A stretch of DNA of 64,000 nucleotides from Agrobacterium vitis (GCF_037039395.1 NZ_CP146242.1:3297001-3361000); one strand, 5' to 3'. Positions 42,389 through 52,362 are shown, counted from the first letter of the stretch. Notes: generated by a model not told the origin, from the letters alone. Numbers and translations are program-made.

Positions 42389-43284
42389 TGGATGGTCGCC
42401 TCTGGATAGAGCTTGGACGCCAGCTCCCTGGCTGCGTCGGCTGTGCGTGGTCCAAAGCCTAGCAGGTAGAGCCCATCCATGCTGAGAAAGGCCTGGGCCT
42501 GGGCTGCCGGACTGGTGGCGAGGGCTGGCAAGGCAAAAACCTGTGCGGCGGACAATTGGGCCGCTCCATGGTCCATGGCGAGGATTACGTCGGGTGCTGC
42601 GGCAATCACGGCTTCATCGCTAAGTGGTTTATAGCCCGTGCTGTCGGCCAGCGCATTGGTGGCGCCGGCAAGCCGGATCATCGCATCGGCGGCTGTGTCC
42701 TTGCCTGCGGCCATGATACGTCCATTGGCGATGGAAAGCACGAACAGAACCCGCTTCTTCTCTGCTGGAAGGTGGGCAAGATCAGTCTTTAGCTTATCCA
42801 ATTGCGTCTCGAACCGGCTTGCCAATGCCTCTGCCTCTGGACCCTTGCCGATTGCGTTGCCCACGGCACGGATACGGGGAGCGACGGTTTCCGCCGAAGG
42901 CTGTTGAGGGATGTTGACCAGCGCCACGCCGCTTTGCGCCAGTACGGCCAGGGCATCGGGCGGGCCGGAGCCCGCTTCCGTCAGGATGAGATCGGGTTTC
43001 TGGGCCAGTATGCCCTCGGCGGACAGGCGGCGCATATAGCCGACATTGGGCTTTGACGATGCTTCAGGAGGATAAAGGCTGGTGGAATCGACCGCAACGA
43101 TCCGTTCCCCGGCACCCAGGTCATAGAGAATTTCGGTGACCGTCCCGCCAATCGAGACGATGCGGCTGGCCTGGGGAAAGCTGTCCGCTGCGAAAGCAGC
43201 TGAGGTCATGGGCCAAGGGAGGTGAGGCGGGAGGGTAACAAGACCGAAAAGTGCAAGCGAGGTCAAAAGAGCAGAAGGTCTCAT
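42385..43284 (-). CDS. hmuT: Periplasmic heme-binding protein HmuT
   Basis: 299 residues from ATG 43284. Cleavable signal peptide (about residues 1-34, ending SAAFA). Class III binding-protein motifs IVSIGGTVTEILYDLGAGER, VAVDSTSLYPPEASSKPNVG (with Tyr as candidate heme ligand) and GYKPLSDEAVIAAAPDVIL. Delivers heme to HmuUV. It faces the divergent monooxygenase gene across a 330-base region. Confidence 0.92.
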   Translation of the reverse strand: MRPSALLTSLALFGLVTLPPHLPWPMTSAAFAADSFPQASRIVSIGGTVTEILYDLGAGERIVAVDSTSLYPPEASSKPNVGYMRRLSAEGILAQKPDLILTEAGSGPPDALAVLAQSGVALVNIPQQPSAETVAPRIRAVGNAIGKGPEAEALASRFETQLDKLKTDLAHLPAEKKRVLFVLSIANGRIMAAGKDTAADAMIRLAGATNALADSTGYKPLSDEAVIAAAPDVILAMDHGAAQLSAAQVFALPALATSPAAQAQAFLSMDGLYLLGFGPRTADAARELASKLYPEATIQ

Positions 43285-43478
43285 CAAGGGTATCGTCCTG
43301 AAGGTTGCCCAAGCAACGCCATTTCATGCGTTTTCAGAGCAGGATTGTGTATCGTAATCGAGCCCCTTCGCGGGCGTCGGGTCCGGTCTTCACGTGACGA
43401 ATGACGACGAACAGCAGAGGGCTGGATTTTAACTTGACTATAATGCACAAGTTTTCATAATGACGCAACAGGACAGGT

Positions 43479-43582
43479 GCGTTACAGCGCCTTGTGTTTT
43501 GTCAAATGCACAAAGATGCTGTAACGCTTTATATCTGCTGCATAATTCCTCAACCCAATTCCGGCTTGAGGAATTATGCAGC
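43479..43582. repeat. RIME-like palindromic element, copy 1
   Basis: Two inverted repeats: GCGTTACAGC (43479-43488) with GCTGTAACGC (43518-43527), and GCTGCATAATTCCTCA (43537-43552) with its perfect complement at 43567-43582. It ends 32 bases before the monooxygenase start, so it is part of that gene's leader. Related copies lie at 44851, 57160 and 60051. Confidence 0.75.
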
Positions 43583-43614
43583 ATTGCTTTTCCAGCCAAC
43601 GTGTGGAGCAGACT

Positions 43615-43956
43615 ATGTATATTGCAATGAACCGATTTCGTGTCGTTCCCGGTTTCGAGGACGTGTTTGAAGCTCAGTGGCGTGATCGTCAGGGCCGGTT
43701 GGCGGAAGTGCCGGGCTATGTCGAGTTTCATATGCTGAAAGGCCCCAAGGGCGAGGATCACTCGCTTTATGTGTCCCATACGGTCTGGGAAAGCCATGAA
43801 ACCTTCGTTGCCTGGACGAAGTCCGAGCAGTTCCGCGCCGCCCATGCCAATGCCGGGCAGAGCAAGGTTCAATATCTTGGCGGTCCGCATTTCGAAGGGT
43901 TTGAAGTGATCCTTCATGAAGACAGCAAGGGTACGCGCAGCTCCAAGGCTGCCTGA
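43615..43956 (+). CDS. IsdG/HmuQ-like heme-degrading monooxygenase
   Basis: 113 residues from ATG 43615. Antibiotic-biosynthesis-monooxygenase fold: MNRFRVVPGFEDVFEAQW, VPGYVEFHMLKG, SLYVSHTVWESHETFVAW. In rhizobia members of this group (HmuQ/HmuD) cleave heme to release iron. Next to hmuTUV and hutX that role is likely. An upstream in-frame start (43576) lies inside the repeat and is less likely. Confidence 0.8.
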   Translation: MYIAMNRFRVVPGFEDVFEAQWRDRQGRLAEVPGYVEFHMLKGPKGEDHSLYVSHTVWESHETFVAWTKSEQFRAAHANAGQSKVQYLGGPHFEGFEVILHEDSKGTRSSKAA

Positions 43957-43963
43957 GACGATC

Positions 43964-44497
43964 ATGGCTGCTGTCGATACTGCCCGCCTTTCACCGCTTG
44001 AGGTTGCCAAAGCGGCGCTTGCCGAAAAACCTGATGGCGTGGTGGAAACCATTGCAACCGAGGCGGGGGTAACGCCCGCCGAGATTCTGGCCATTCTGCC
44101 GCCAGATTGCGTGACCATCGCGCCGTCAGAGGCTTTTGAACCGATCTGGACCCATTTGTCAGGTTGGGGCGATGTTCTGACCATCGTCCACACAAAAGAT
44201 GTTGTGCTGGAAGTGGTCGGCGCCCTGCCGCCGGGCTCCATTGGTCATGGCTGGTTCAACATTCACGGCGATAGTCCGGTTGGCGGCCATATCCGTATCG
44301 ACCATTGCCGCTCCGTCGCCTTTGTCGACCGGATATTTCATGGTCGACGCTCCCTTTCGGTGTGGTTCATGAATGGCGAAGGTGCTGCAATGTTGAAGAT
44401 CTTCGTGCGCAGAGATGTGCAAAAGACCTTGATCGCCGAGCAAGTCACCCTGTTCGAGCAATTGCGCTCCCAATATCGGGGTTCGGTGCCGGGATAG
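43964..44497 (+). CDS. hutX: HutX/HuvX family heme utilisation protein
   Basis: 177 residues from ATG 43964. LSGWGDVLTIVHTKDVVLEV, GHGWFNIHGDSPVGGHIRID and RIFHGRRSLSVWFMN are typical of the HutX/HuvX heme-carrier family. It presumably passes heme to the monooxygenase encoded eight bases upstream. Confidence 0.85.
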   Translation: MAAVDTARLSPLEVAKAALAEKPDGVVETIATEAGVTPAEILAILPPDCVTIAPSEAFEPIWTHLSGWGDVLTIVHTKDVVLEVVGALPPGSIGHGWFNIHGDSPVGGHIRIDHCRSVAFVDRIFHGRRSLSVWFMNGEGAAMLKIFVRRDVQKTLIAEQVTLFEQLRSQYRGSVPG

Positions 44498-44558
44498 GGC
44501 CGGTTAGCGCCAATCTGGCGATCGTATCTTCGCGTCTAAAGCTGTAGAGCTTTACTCA

Positions 44559-44585
44559 GCCGCCGGAACTCTCCGGCGGCTTTTT
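44559..44585 (+). terminator. Intrinsic terminator after hutX
   Basis: GCCGCCGG (44559-44566) and CCGGCGGC (44573-44580) with a 6-base loop, followed by five T. Confidence 0.9.
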
Positions 44586-44850
44586 GCCGTTCCTGTTTGT
44601 TTTGAAGGCGCGGGGAATCGGGTATTTAGACCTGCACGGCGCTGTAATACGGGCTGCCGTCCTGCTTGGTTATGCTGCTGTCTTGTGCATAAGGCAGTTT
44701 GGTCATCGATTGGCCTGAAATATGCGGCAGGCCAGCATGGCAGCGTCGGGAGTTTGTCAGGGGAATCGGCGGAAACCGGTTTTCCCGAAAAGACAAACGA
44801 AAACAAAAAACGATGGTCTGTTTGGGTCAATATAAAACTGACAGACTGTC

Positions 44851-44925
44851 CTGCATAAATCCTGATGCCTGATGCGGTTTAAGGGATTATGCAGCGGGTT
44901 TGGAATGCTACAGCAGGTTTCGTGC
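44851..44925. repeat. RIME-like palindromic element, copy 2 (degenerate)
   Basis: CTGCATAAATCC at 44851 and GGATTATGCAG near 44884 form the outer arms; AATGCTACAGCA follows. It lies in the 478-base gap between hutX and the channel gene, which otherwise shows no gene. Confidence 0.6.
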
Positions 44926-44975
44926 AGCATGTCATCTGCGCGCCGCTGTAATCGATACGGACAAAGGACAGTGAT

Positions 44976-47414
44976 TTGCAGAGCCTGAAGAAATTTCTAG
45001 CGCTATTTCCGATCATCCTGCTGATTGCTGTCGGGATAGGTTCTTCCGGGCCTCATGGTTCTGTTGGGGGCTTTGTCGGGCTGGCGCTGGCGCAGGACAG
45101 TATTTTTGCCGATGACGATCCGGTTGCCAAGGCACCTGCGACGCTCGACCAGTTACAAAAGAAAATCGACTCGCTGGCCGGCGTCCCGCAAAAGGCTGGA
45201 AACAACGACCGCGAGTTGATGGAAGCCAAATCCAGCCTGGACGATACCGTCGGCCAATTGCAGGCCATGAAGCTGCTGATCGGGCCGCGTCAGGATGAGC
45301 TAGCCACTCGCTTGAAGGAGCTCGGCGATCCGCCGAAGGACGGCCAGCCTGCTGAAGCGGCTGACGTGACCCAGCAGCGAAACAAACTCAATGCCCAGAA
45401 AGCACAGATTGCTTCGGTCCTGAACCGGATCGACGAAGTCAGCAAGTCTGCGAGCGATTTGTCTATCAAGGTCACCGCTGCGCGCAGGGAGTTGTTCACA
45501 CGGCAATTGCTGGCTCATACTGACATTTCCGTTGACAGTATGACGGATGCCGCCTTGTCCTACGGCACGGAAGCGAGCCGCTTTACCGATATGCTCGAAG
45601 GGTGGGCGGGCTTCGCCTGGCGCTTCAAGAAAATTTCGCTGGTCTCGGCCATGGTTCTATCGCTCGCCATGGCGCTGGGATTGCGCCTCGTTCTTCAGCG
45701 GATTCTGGGGCCGATCATCGAGCGCGGCAAGCTGGAGGAAAATCCCTCCTATATGAGCCGGTTTTCGGTGGCCTTCTGGGCGACGATCATGCCGTCCTTT
45801 GCCTTCAGCTTCTTCCTGATTTCCAGTTATTTCTTTCTCGATACCTTCAGCGTCATGCGGCCGGACATCGAGCCGATCATCGCGTCGTTTTTCGGCGTGT
45901 TCTGGCTGGTGTTTTTCTCGTCGCGGCTTGCAATCGCCGTGTTCAATCCATGGGCGCCGAAATGGCGGCTCGTGCATGTGTCCGACCGGGGCAGCCGCCA
46001 GCTGGTCGCGGCCTTCGTGGCCATGACGGTGATCAACGGTCTCGATTATGCCCTGTCCAGTATTGCGCAGACATTGGGATCGCCGGTCGAACTCTCGGTG
46101 TTGAAGGGGATGGTGTCGTCAAGCCTGGTTGGCCTCATCCTGCTCTGGGTTTCCTTCATTCGTCCACTTCTGCCGAAATCCGAGGATGAAGCCGCCACGG
46201 GTGGCCGTCCGTGGTCGAAGCGGACAGCCATCGCTCTTCGGGTCTGCGGCGTCTGGCTGATCTTCACCAGCCTGATCGGCTATATCGGCCTGGCCCGCTT
46301 CGTCGCCAGCCAGCTGATTTTGACGGGAGGCGTGGCGGCCACCATGTATATCGGCATCCGTTCAGGCCGGGCTGTGTCCGAGCGTGACCGGTTTGCAGAG
46401 ACGATCGTTGGCCGTTTCCTGCAGCGCCGCTTCAATTTCGGGCCTGTCGCGCTCGACCAGTTCGGTATTGCCGCTGGATTGCTGATCTACGGCTTCGTTT
46501 TCGTGATCGGCGTTCCCCTGATCATGATGTCCTGGGGCTTCCAGCCGCCGGATATCCAGACATGGTTCTATAACCTGTTCATCCAGATCAATGTCGGCGG
46601 CATCAGCATTTCCATCGTCGGCATTTTCAGCGGGATCGCCATTTTCCTGATTGGTGTCGTGCTGACGCGCTGGTTCGAGAAATGGCTGGACGGCAATGTC
46701 ATGGCGCGGTCGCAGGTCGATCCGGGCGTGCGCAATTCGGTCAAAACCTCCGTCGGCTATTTCGGCGCGATTGTCGCCGGTTTCATGGGCCTGTCGGCGG
46801 CCGGTATCAACCTGTCCAGCCTGGCGCTGGTTGCCGGTGCCTTGTCGGTCGGTATCGGTTTCGGTTTGCAGAATATCATTTCCAACTTCGTCTCAGGCCT
46901 GATTCTGCTTTTCGAGCGGCCCTTCAAGGTTGGCGACTGGGTGGCGACGGGGACGAGCGAAGGTTTTGTGCGGCGTATTTCGGTACGCGCCACGGAAATC
47001 GAAACCTTTCAGCGTCAGTCGATTATTGTGCCGAATTCGCAGCTGATCAACGCTTCGGTCGGAAACTGGACCCATCGCAACAAGCTGGGGCGGATCGACA
47101 TGGAGATTGCCGCCAAGGCGGTCAATGATCCGCGCCATGTGATGGGCATGCTGAGAGAAGTGGCAAGCGAGGTACCGGGTGTGTTGCGCACCCCCGAACC
47201 GGTCGTCGTCTTCAAGAAATTCGATGGAGCGGACCTTGAGTTTGAAGTCCGCGTTTTTGTCGGCGATGTCTTGAACGGACTTGCGGTGCGCAACGAGTTG
47301 AGACTGGGGATTTTCGAAAGATTCAAGGCCGAAGGCGTGATTCTGAAGGAAGAAGCCGTGGCGGATGTAGCGGCAGCGGATGAACCGCCGCCACTACCGG
47401 CGCCCGGTTCGTAA
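44976..47414 (+). CDS. Large MscS-family mechanosensitive channel with DUF3772 domain
   Basis: 812 residues from TTG 44976, eight bases after AAAGGA. Signal peptide, then a long periplasmic helical domain (DUF3772-like, LDQLQKKIDSLAGVPQKAGN..). About eight to ten membrane spans, and the MscS pore region FGAIVAGFMGLSAAGINLSS..GALSVGIGFGLQNIISNFVS near residue 600, followed by the beta domain (FKVGDWVATG) with VRRISVRATEIETFQRQSII. Releases solutes on hypo-osmotic shock. Confidence 0.9.
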   Translation: MQSLKKFLALFPIILLIAVGIGSSGPHGSVGGFVGLALAQDSIFADDDPVAKAPATLDQLQKKIDSLAGVPQKAGNNDRELMEAKSSLDDTVGQLQAMKLLIGPRQDELATRLKELGDPPKDGQPAEAADVTQQRNKLNAQKAQIASVLNRIDEVSKSASDLSIKVTAARRELFTRQLLAHTDISVDSMTDAALSYGTEASRFTDMLEGWAGFAWRFKKISLVSAMVLSLAMALGLRLVLQRILGPIIERGKLEENPSYMSRFSVAFWATIMPSFAFSFFLISSYFFLDTFSVMRPDIEPIIASFFGVFWLVFFSSRLAIAVFNPWAPKWRLVHVSDRGSRQLVAAFVAMTVINGLDYALSSIAQTLGSPVELSVLKGMVSSSLVGLILLWVSFIRPLLPKSEDEAATGGRPWSKRTAIALRVCGVWLIFTSLIGYIGLARFVASQLILTGGVAATMYIGIRSGRAVSERDRFAETIVGRFLQRRFNFGPVALDQFGIAAGLLIYGFVFVIGVPLIMMSWGFQPPDIQTWFYNLFIQINVGGISISIVGIFSGIAIFLIGVVLTRWFEKWLDGNVMARSQVDPGVRNSVKTSVGYFGAIVAGFMGLSAAGINLSSLALVAGALSVGIGFGLQNIISNFVSGLILLFERPFKVGDWVATGTSEGFVRRISVRATEIETFQRQSIIVPNSQLINASVGNWTHRNKLGRIDMEIAAKAVNDPRHVMGMLREVASEVPGVLRTPEPVVVFKKFDGADLEFEVRVFVGDVLNGLAVRNELRLGIFERFKAEGVILKEEAVADVAAADEPPPLPAPGS

Positions 47415-47419
47415 CGGCC

Positions 47420-47447
47420 TCGTCGCAGGCAAACCAGCCTGCGACGA
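47420..47447. terminator. Strong hairpin between converging genes
   Basis: TCGTCGCAGGC (47420-47430) and GCCTGCGACGA (47437-47447) pair perfectly with a 6-base loop. No T-tract on the plus strand, so termination is uncertain; it sits between the stops of two converging genes. Confidence 0.55.
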
Positions 47448-47457
47448 ACCGGGTTCG

Positions 47458-48252
47458 TCATATCCGGTGGGTTTCAAACAGCGCGACGTCGAGCATGAAA
47501 GAGCCGTCGGTTTCGATTTCGAAATGCGCTTTTGTCTCAGCGGCGGCATCCTGTTGCAACAGGCGGATGGCGGTGCGCATGGCATCCGGTGTCTTCATGC
47601 GGTCCGTCCAAACCTTGAAATCCATCCGCAACCGGCTGGTCTGACAGGTTTTTATCGCAAAGCCAGCCTGTCCAAGCATGTGCGTCCATTCGCCCAGCGT
47701 ATAGTTCCTGACATGCGAGGTGTCGCGCAGCAGCTCGACTGCTTGCAGATGCGTGTTCAGCAATGGCGATGACGGCGAGACCACATCGATGAAGATTGCT
47801 GGGGCGCCCGGTTTCAGCACGCGCTGGGCCTGCCGCAAACCGGCATGGACGTCGTGCCAGTGATGGGCGGAAAAGCGGCAGGCGAGAAAGTCGAACTGAC
47901 CATCTTCACAGGGCAATTGTTCGGCTGAAGCCCTGATTGTCGCAATATTCGTCAAGCCGCGCTCCGTTGCGGTTTGCGAGACTGCGGCCAGCATATCGGC
48001 GGAAAGATCGATGGCGGTCACGGTTGTCATATACGGTGCGATGGCATAGGCGACATGGCCGCCGCCACAGCCCAGATCGACGCCATGGCTGGCATTGGCG
48101 GTGCGGGCGATGTCGCCCAGGCGAACCAGATCGGCGCCGGAAGCGTGGACAGCGCTTTCCACATAGGCGCTCGCCCTTGGGCCAAAATTCTGCTGCACGT
48201 GGTGGTCGTGATTTTCGCTCACTGTATTTTTCTCGCTGGTTGCTGTTGGCAT
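47458..48252 (-). CDS. SAM-dependent methyltransferase
   Basis: 264 residues. SAM motif I VDLGCGGGHVAYAIAPY, followed by VTAIDLSADMLAAVSQTATE and FLACRFSAHHWHDVHAGLRQ. UbiE-like class I fold; acceptor unknown. Convergent with the channel gene. Confidence 0.85.
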   Translation of the reverse strand: MPTATSEKNTVSENHDHHVQQNFGPRASAYVESAVHASGADLVRLGDIARTANASHGVDLGCGGGHVAYAIAPYMTTVTAIDLSADMLAAVSQTATERGLTNIATIRASAEQLPCEDGQFDFLACRFSAHHWHDVHAGLRQAQRVLKPGAPAIFIDVVSPSSPLLNTHLQAVELLRDTSHVRNYTLGEWTHMLGQAGFAIKTCQTSRLRMDFKVWTDRMKTPDAMRTAIRLLQQDAAAETKAHFEIETDGSFMLDVALFETHRI

Positions 48253-48586
48253 GTGACTGTTCCTGTTAAACTGACTTATCCCGGTTCAGATCATGAAACG
48301 CTTGAAATTCAGCGTTGCAACTCCATGTCTGGAGTGTAGCGCATCGTTCTTTTGTGCCTGGCAATCCGCTCAGGCCCGCTGCATGAGCTGTCCGCATCGT
48401 ATCAAGGCATCGAAGATGTGGAGGCATCCTCGGTGGGTGGAGTTGTGCTTCTCTCGAATAGGCCAAAGGCTTGAAATCGTCGCCATAAGAAGACCAAGGG
48501 GCATGGTGATGTCGCTTGGTGTAAACAGCATGACGCCAACAATATGCTGTTACAAGAGGAGCAGTTATCCTGTTATAAATGCTGCC
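48253..48586. other. Intergenic region with candidate promoter for the MmyB-type regulator
   Basis: No gene supported. TTACAA (48550-48555) and TATAAA (48574-48579), 18 bases apart, form a plausible promoter just before the regulator start. An in-frame extension of the regulator up to 48293 looks non-coding. Confidence 0.4.
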
Positions 48587-49357
48587 ATGCTGGATGTTGA
48601 ACAGAGACGTTTGCTGGGTGAGTTCGTACGTACCCACCGTGAAAAACTGGTGCCGGACCGGATCGGACGGCGCCGCACGCCGGGCCTGAGGCGTGAGGAA
48701 CTGGCCGAACGGGCGGGTATCAGCGCTACATGGTGCGCCTGGATAGAGCAGGGGCGTCAGGTGCAGGCCTCGCCGCAGGCCTTGGCGAGGCTGGCGCGCG
48801 CCCTGGAATTGACCCGGGCCGAACGCGCCTATCTGTTTGAGCTGGCAGCCCGTCGCGACCCTGATGAGGAAGACGGAGACGCCATCGATGATGTGCCTGC
48901 GTCCCTGGTGACGGCAGTCAGCATGGTGCAGCATCCAGCCTATGCGCTTGATCGCAACTGGAATGCCTGTTGTTTCAATTCTGCGGCCGCATCCCTGTTT
49001 CCTGATTGGCTTGGCGAGCACAGCAAGGATAGAAACCTGCTGCGTTACGTATTCCTCAATCCCGGCGCCCGCGAGATCATTGTCGATTGGGAAATACGTG
49101 CGCTGCGGCTGCTGGCCGAGTTTCGCGCCGATTACAGTCATGCATTGCGCGATGCGACGGTCCGTGCGCTGATCGAACAGTTGCAGCGCGACAGTCCGCT
49201 CTTTGCTCAAGGGTGGAGCGAGCAGACGGTGCTGGACCGCGAAGGCGGAGAGCGTGAACTGGTTTCTCCTGATCGGGGCAGGCTGCGATTTCGCCAGTTC
49301 AACTACCGTCCCTGCGACCGTCCGGACTGCAAGCTGGTCTTTCTGATACCGCAATAA
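48587..49357 (+). CDS. XRE-family regulator with MmyB-like C-terminal domain
   Basis: 256 residues from ATG 48587. N-terminal helix-turn-helix RRTPGLRREELAERAGISAT followed by WCAWIEQGRQVQASPQALAR, and a ligand-binding-like second domain (YALDRNWNACCFNSAAASLF; LLRYVFLNPGAREIIVDWEI), as in the MmyB-like regulators of actinobacteria and rhizobia. Ligand unknown. It may control the dehydrogenase gene 230 bases downstream. Confidence 0.85.
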   Translation: MLDVEQRRLLGEFVRTHREKLVPDRIGRRRTPGLRREELAERAGISATWCAWIEQGRQVQASPQALARLARALELTRAERAYLFELAARRDPDEEDGDAIDDVPASLVTAVSMVQHPAYALDRNWNACCFNSAAASLFPDWLGEHSKDRNLLRYVFLNPGAREIIVDWEIRALRLLAEFRADYSHALRDATVRALIEQLQRDSPLFAQGWSEQTVLDREGGERELVSPDRGRLRFRQFNYRPCDRPDCKLVFLIPQ

Positions 49358-49586
49358 AGCATGTCCACGAGAGGAGCCATGAGCAGGTCTTGCTCTGCGT
49401 TTGACGATTTGCGATTGATCAAGGATCGTGACATCAGCAGATTTTATCCGCAGGTCGCGTCAGCCCATGCCCATGTCGCAAACGGGCGGCACAGGGGGGC
49501 GGGTCTTTATCATAGTCGCGGTATCAATCTTGCGGCGTCATCCGGTCGTTTGCGCCTTGCGCTCGCAGCAGAACAGGGGAAATTCC

Positions 49587-52106
49587 ATGTCGATCAAATC
49601 TCATGCACGGGCCGTGGTGATCGGTGGCGGCGTCGTCGGCGTTTCCACGCTCTATCACCTGGCCAGGAAGGGCTGGAGCGATAGCGTGCTGATCGAGCGC
49701 AAGGAACTGACATCCGGCTCGACATGGCATGCCGCCGGTCTGCTGCCGCTGTTCAACATGAGCTATTCGGTTGGCCAGATCCACAAATTCTCGGTGAAGT
49801 TCTATCAGGAACTTCAGGAAGAGACCGGCATGAATGTCGGTTTCAGCAAGGTCTCCAATATCCGTCTCGCCCGCAGCAAGGACCGCTGGGACGAGTTCAT
49901 GTATTATGCCGGGATTGCCGAAACCATTGGCGTCAAGGTCAACATCCTGACGCCTGAACAGGTCAAGGAAATCTGGCCGCTCTGTGAGACCGAAGGCTTG
50001 CTCGGCGCCATCCAGCATCCCGACGACGGCTATATCCAGCCCGCCGACCTGACCCAGGCGCTGGCCAAGGGCGCACGTGACCGTGGCGCGACCATCTATC
50101 GCAACACCACGGTAACGGCGATCGAGCAGCAGGCGGATGGCTTGTGGAAGATCACCACCGACAAGGGTGAGATTACCGCCGAACACGTGATTTCCTGTAC
50201 CGGCAATTTTGCCCGCAAGACCGGTGAAATGGTCGGCATCAACATTCCCGTCATTCCGGTCGAGCACCAATATATCGTCACCGAGCCGCATCCAGCCATT
50301 GTTGAGCGCAAAGCCAAGGGCCTGCCGGAAATGGGCGTGCTGCGCGAGGCCGATAGCGCCTGGTACATGCGCGAGGAAAATGGTGGCCTGTTGCTCGGGC
50401 CTTACGAAGTTGGCGCGCCGGTCTGTTATGTCGATGGTCCGTCCGATGAGAGTGAATATGAGCTGTTCCAGGAAGAACTGGATCGGCTGATGCCGCATAT
50501 CGAGACGGCCATGGTGCGTGTGCCGGCCTTTGGCGAAGTCGGCATCAAAAAAGTCTATAACGGCGCCATCGCCTATACGCCTGACGGTAATCCGATTGTC
50601 GGTCCGGCACCGGGTTTGAAGAATTTCTGGCTGAACGAAGGCCATTCCTTTGGCATCACCGCGGCTGGCGGGGCTGGCTGGCAATTGGCGGAATGGATTG
50701 TCGATGGCGAATCCACCCTCGACATGATGGGCGCCGATCCGCGCCGCTTTGGCCCTTATGCGATAGAAGGCTATCTGATCGCCAAGAACGAAGAAGCCTA
50801 TGCCAATGTCTTCACCATGCATTACCCGGATGAGGAGCGCGCCGCCGCCCGTCCGTTGAAAACCACGCCGGTCTATGACCGGTTGAAGAAGATGGGCGCT
50901 GTCTTCGGCTCCGTCTATGGCTGGGAGCGCGCCAACTGGTTTGCGCCGGAAGGCTATGAAGTGCCCAAGAGTGAGCTTGGCGTTGGCGTCGATGTCATCA
51001 CCAGCCACAATTACGCGCCCCCGACCGAGGATGGCCGCGTGGTGGAGAAATGGTCGTTCCGCCGCTCGAACTATTTCGAGCATGTCGGCAATGAGGTGAA
51101 GCATGTCAATGAGCATGTGGGCGTGCTCGACATGTCGGCTTTCGCCAAGATGGAAGTCTCCGGTCCCGGTGCCCGGGCCTGGCTGGACAGCCTTTTTGCC
51201 AATGCGATCCCAAAGAAGCGTGGCCGTATCGCGCTTTGTCACATGCTGACCCAGCATGGTGGGGTTCGTGCCGAATTCACGGTCTATGAATGGGCTCCGA
51301 ACCGTTTCTATCTGGTGTCGGCTGGCGCTTATGAGGCCCATGATCATGATTATCTGCGCAAGCTGGCTCCGACCGACGGATCGGTCAAGCTTCAGCAGAT
51401 CACCCAGAAGCTCGGCGTATTGGTTCTGGCCGGGCCAAAGTCACGGCAGGTCTTGCAGAAACTGACCCGAACCAGCCTTGATAACAAGGATTTCCCTTGG
51501 CTGACCGGTAAGGAAATCTCGGTTGGCGTGGCGAGTGCTCATGCATTGCGCGTCAACTTTGTTGGGGAACTGGGGTGGGAGTTGCATCACCCCATCGAGA
51601 TGCAGGCCTATATTTTCGACAAGCTGATGGAAGCCGGTGCCGAATTCGACATCAAGCCTTTTGGTATTCGCGCCATGCTGTCGATGTCGGTCGAGAAATC
51701 CTACCGACTGATCCCGCGCGAAATGTCGATCGAATACAATGCCTACGAATCGGCGCTCGACCGTTTCATCAAGCTCGACAAGGACTTTATCGGCAAGGAG
51801 GCTCTGGTTGCCTATAAGGAGAAGGGTCTGAAATGGAATTTCGCCACGCTGCTTGTCGAAGGGGTTGCGGATGTTGACGCTCGCGGCTCGGAAGCGATCT
51901 ATAATGAAGCGGGCGATCTGGTCGGGCGTGCTACCAATGGCACCTATGGTTGGCGCATCGGCAAGTCCATCGCGCTCGCCATGCTGCAACCCGGCTATGC
52001 AACTGAAGGCACCAAGCTGAAGATCAAGATCCTGGGCGATCTCTATGACGCGGTGGTTGTGGGTGAAAGCCCGTTCGATCCTGATAATGCCGCTCTCAGG
52101 GCTTGA
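49587..52106 (+). CDS. Dimethylglycine/sarcosine dehydrogenase-like FAD enzyme
   Basis: 839 residues from ATG 49587, after GGGGAAATTCC. N-terminal FAD domain with VVIGGGVVGVSTLYHLARKG and the covalent-flavin-type STWHAAGLLP, an FAO_M linker (about residues 370-430), then a GcvT folate-binding domain from about 430 and a C-terminal GcvT barrel (DKDFIGKEALVAYKEKGLKW). Likely oxidises N-methylated glycine derivatives, passing the one-carbon unit to tetrahydrofolate. Substrate specificity is not certain. Confidence 0.85.
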   Translation: MSIKSHARAVVIGGGVVGVSTLYHLARKGWSDSVLIERKELTSGSTWHAAGLLPLFNMSYSVGQIHKFSVKFYQELQEETGMNVGFSKVSNIRLARSKDRWDEFMYYAGIAETIGVKVNILTPEQVKEIWPLCETEGLLGAIQHPDDGYIQPADLTQALAKGARDRGATIYRNTTVTAIEQQADGLWKITTDKGEITAEHVISCTGNFARKTGEMVGINIPVIPVEHQYIVTEPHPAIVERKAKGLPEMGVLREADSAWYMREENGGLLLGPYEVGAPVCYVDGPSDESEYELFQEELDRLMPHIETAMVRVPAFGEVGIKKVYNGAIAYTPDGNPIVGPAPGLKNFWLNEGHSFGITAAGGAGWQLAEWIVDGESTLDMMGADPRRFGPYAIEGYLIAKNEEAYANVFTMHYPDEERAAARPLKTTPVYDRLKKMGAVFGSVYGWERANWFAPEGYEVPKSELGVGVDVITSHNYAPPTEDGRVVEKWSFRRSNYFEHVGNEVKHVNEHVGVLDMSAFAKMEVSGPGARAWLDSLFANAIPKKRGRIALCHMLTQHGGVRAEFTVYEWAPNRFYLVSAGAYEAHDHDYLRKLAPTDGSVKLQQITQKLGVLVLAGPKSRQVLQKLTRTSLDNKDFPWLTGKEISVGVASAHALRVNFVGELGWELHHPIEMQAYIFDKLMEAGAEFDIKPFGIRAMLSMSVEKSYRLIPREMSIEYNAYESALDRFIKLDKDFIGKEALVAYKEKGLKWNFATLLVEGVADVDARGSEAIYNEAGDLVGRATNGTYGWRIGKSIALAMLQPGYATEGTKLKIKILGDLYDAVVVGESPFDPDNAALRA

Positions 52107-52230
52107 GATTGGCAAACTGGAGCCAAATATTGCTTGATCAGGTGTTTGGAAATATTTGCTGTTTTCTAAACAGGGGCTGTATTGCAATGTTTGAAACTGG
52201 CCGTCGATAAACGACGTGCTGAATCTATCC

Positions 52231-52261
52231 AAAAAGGCGGCCTGTTGCGGGCCGCCTTTTT
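52231..52261. terminator. Bidirectional intrinsic terminator
   Basis: GGCGGCC (52236-52242) and GGCCGCC (52250-52256) with AAAAA before and TTTTT after, so it can work on both strands. It ends the dehydrogenase transcript. Confidence 0.9.
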
Positions 52262-52362
52262 GTTCTTATTAATCATAGAAGGTATAACACCCCGTTTCGA
52301 TTAATATTTCAGCAATCGGTCATGTCTATATTGCGGCAAGATCTCTTGTTCAAAGGCGTGTC

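Noticed and set aside
44552..44830. 92-residue leftward frame after hutX
   Set aside because: It contains the hutX terminator at its end and shows no domain or ribosome-binding site.
48293..48586. N-terminal extension of the MmyB-type regulator
   Set aside because: The extension is Cys/Trp-rich without pattern and includes the likely promoter; ATG 48587 starts at the conserved domain.
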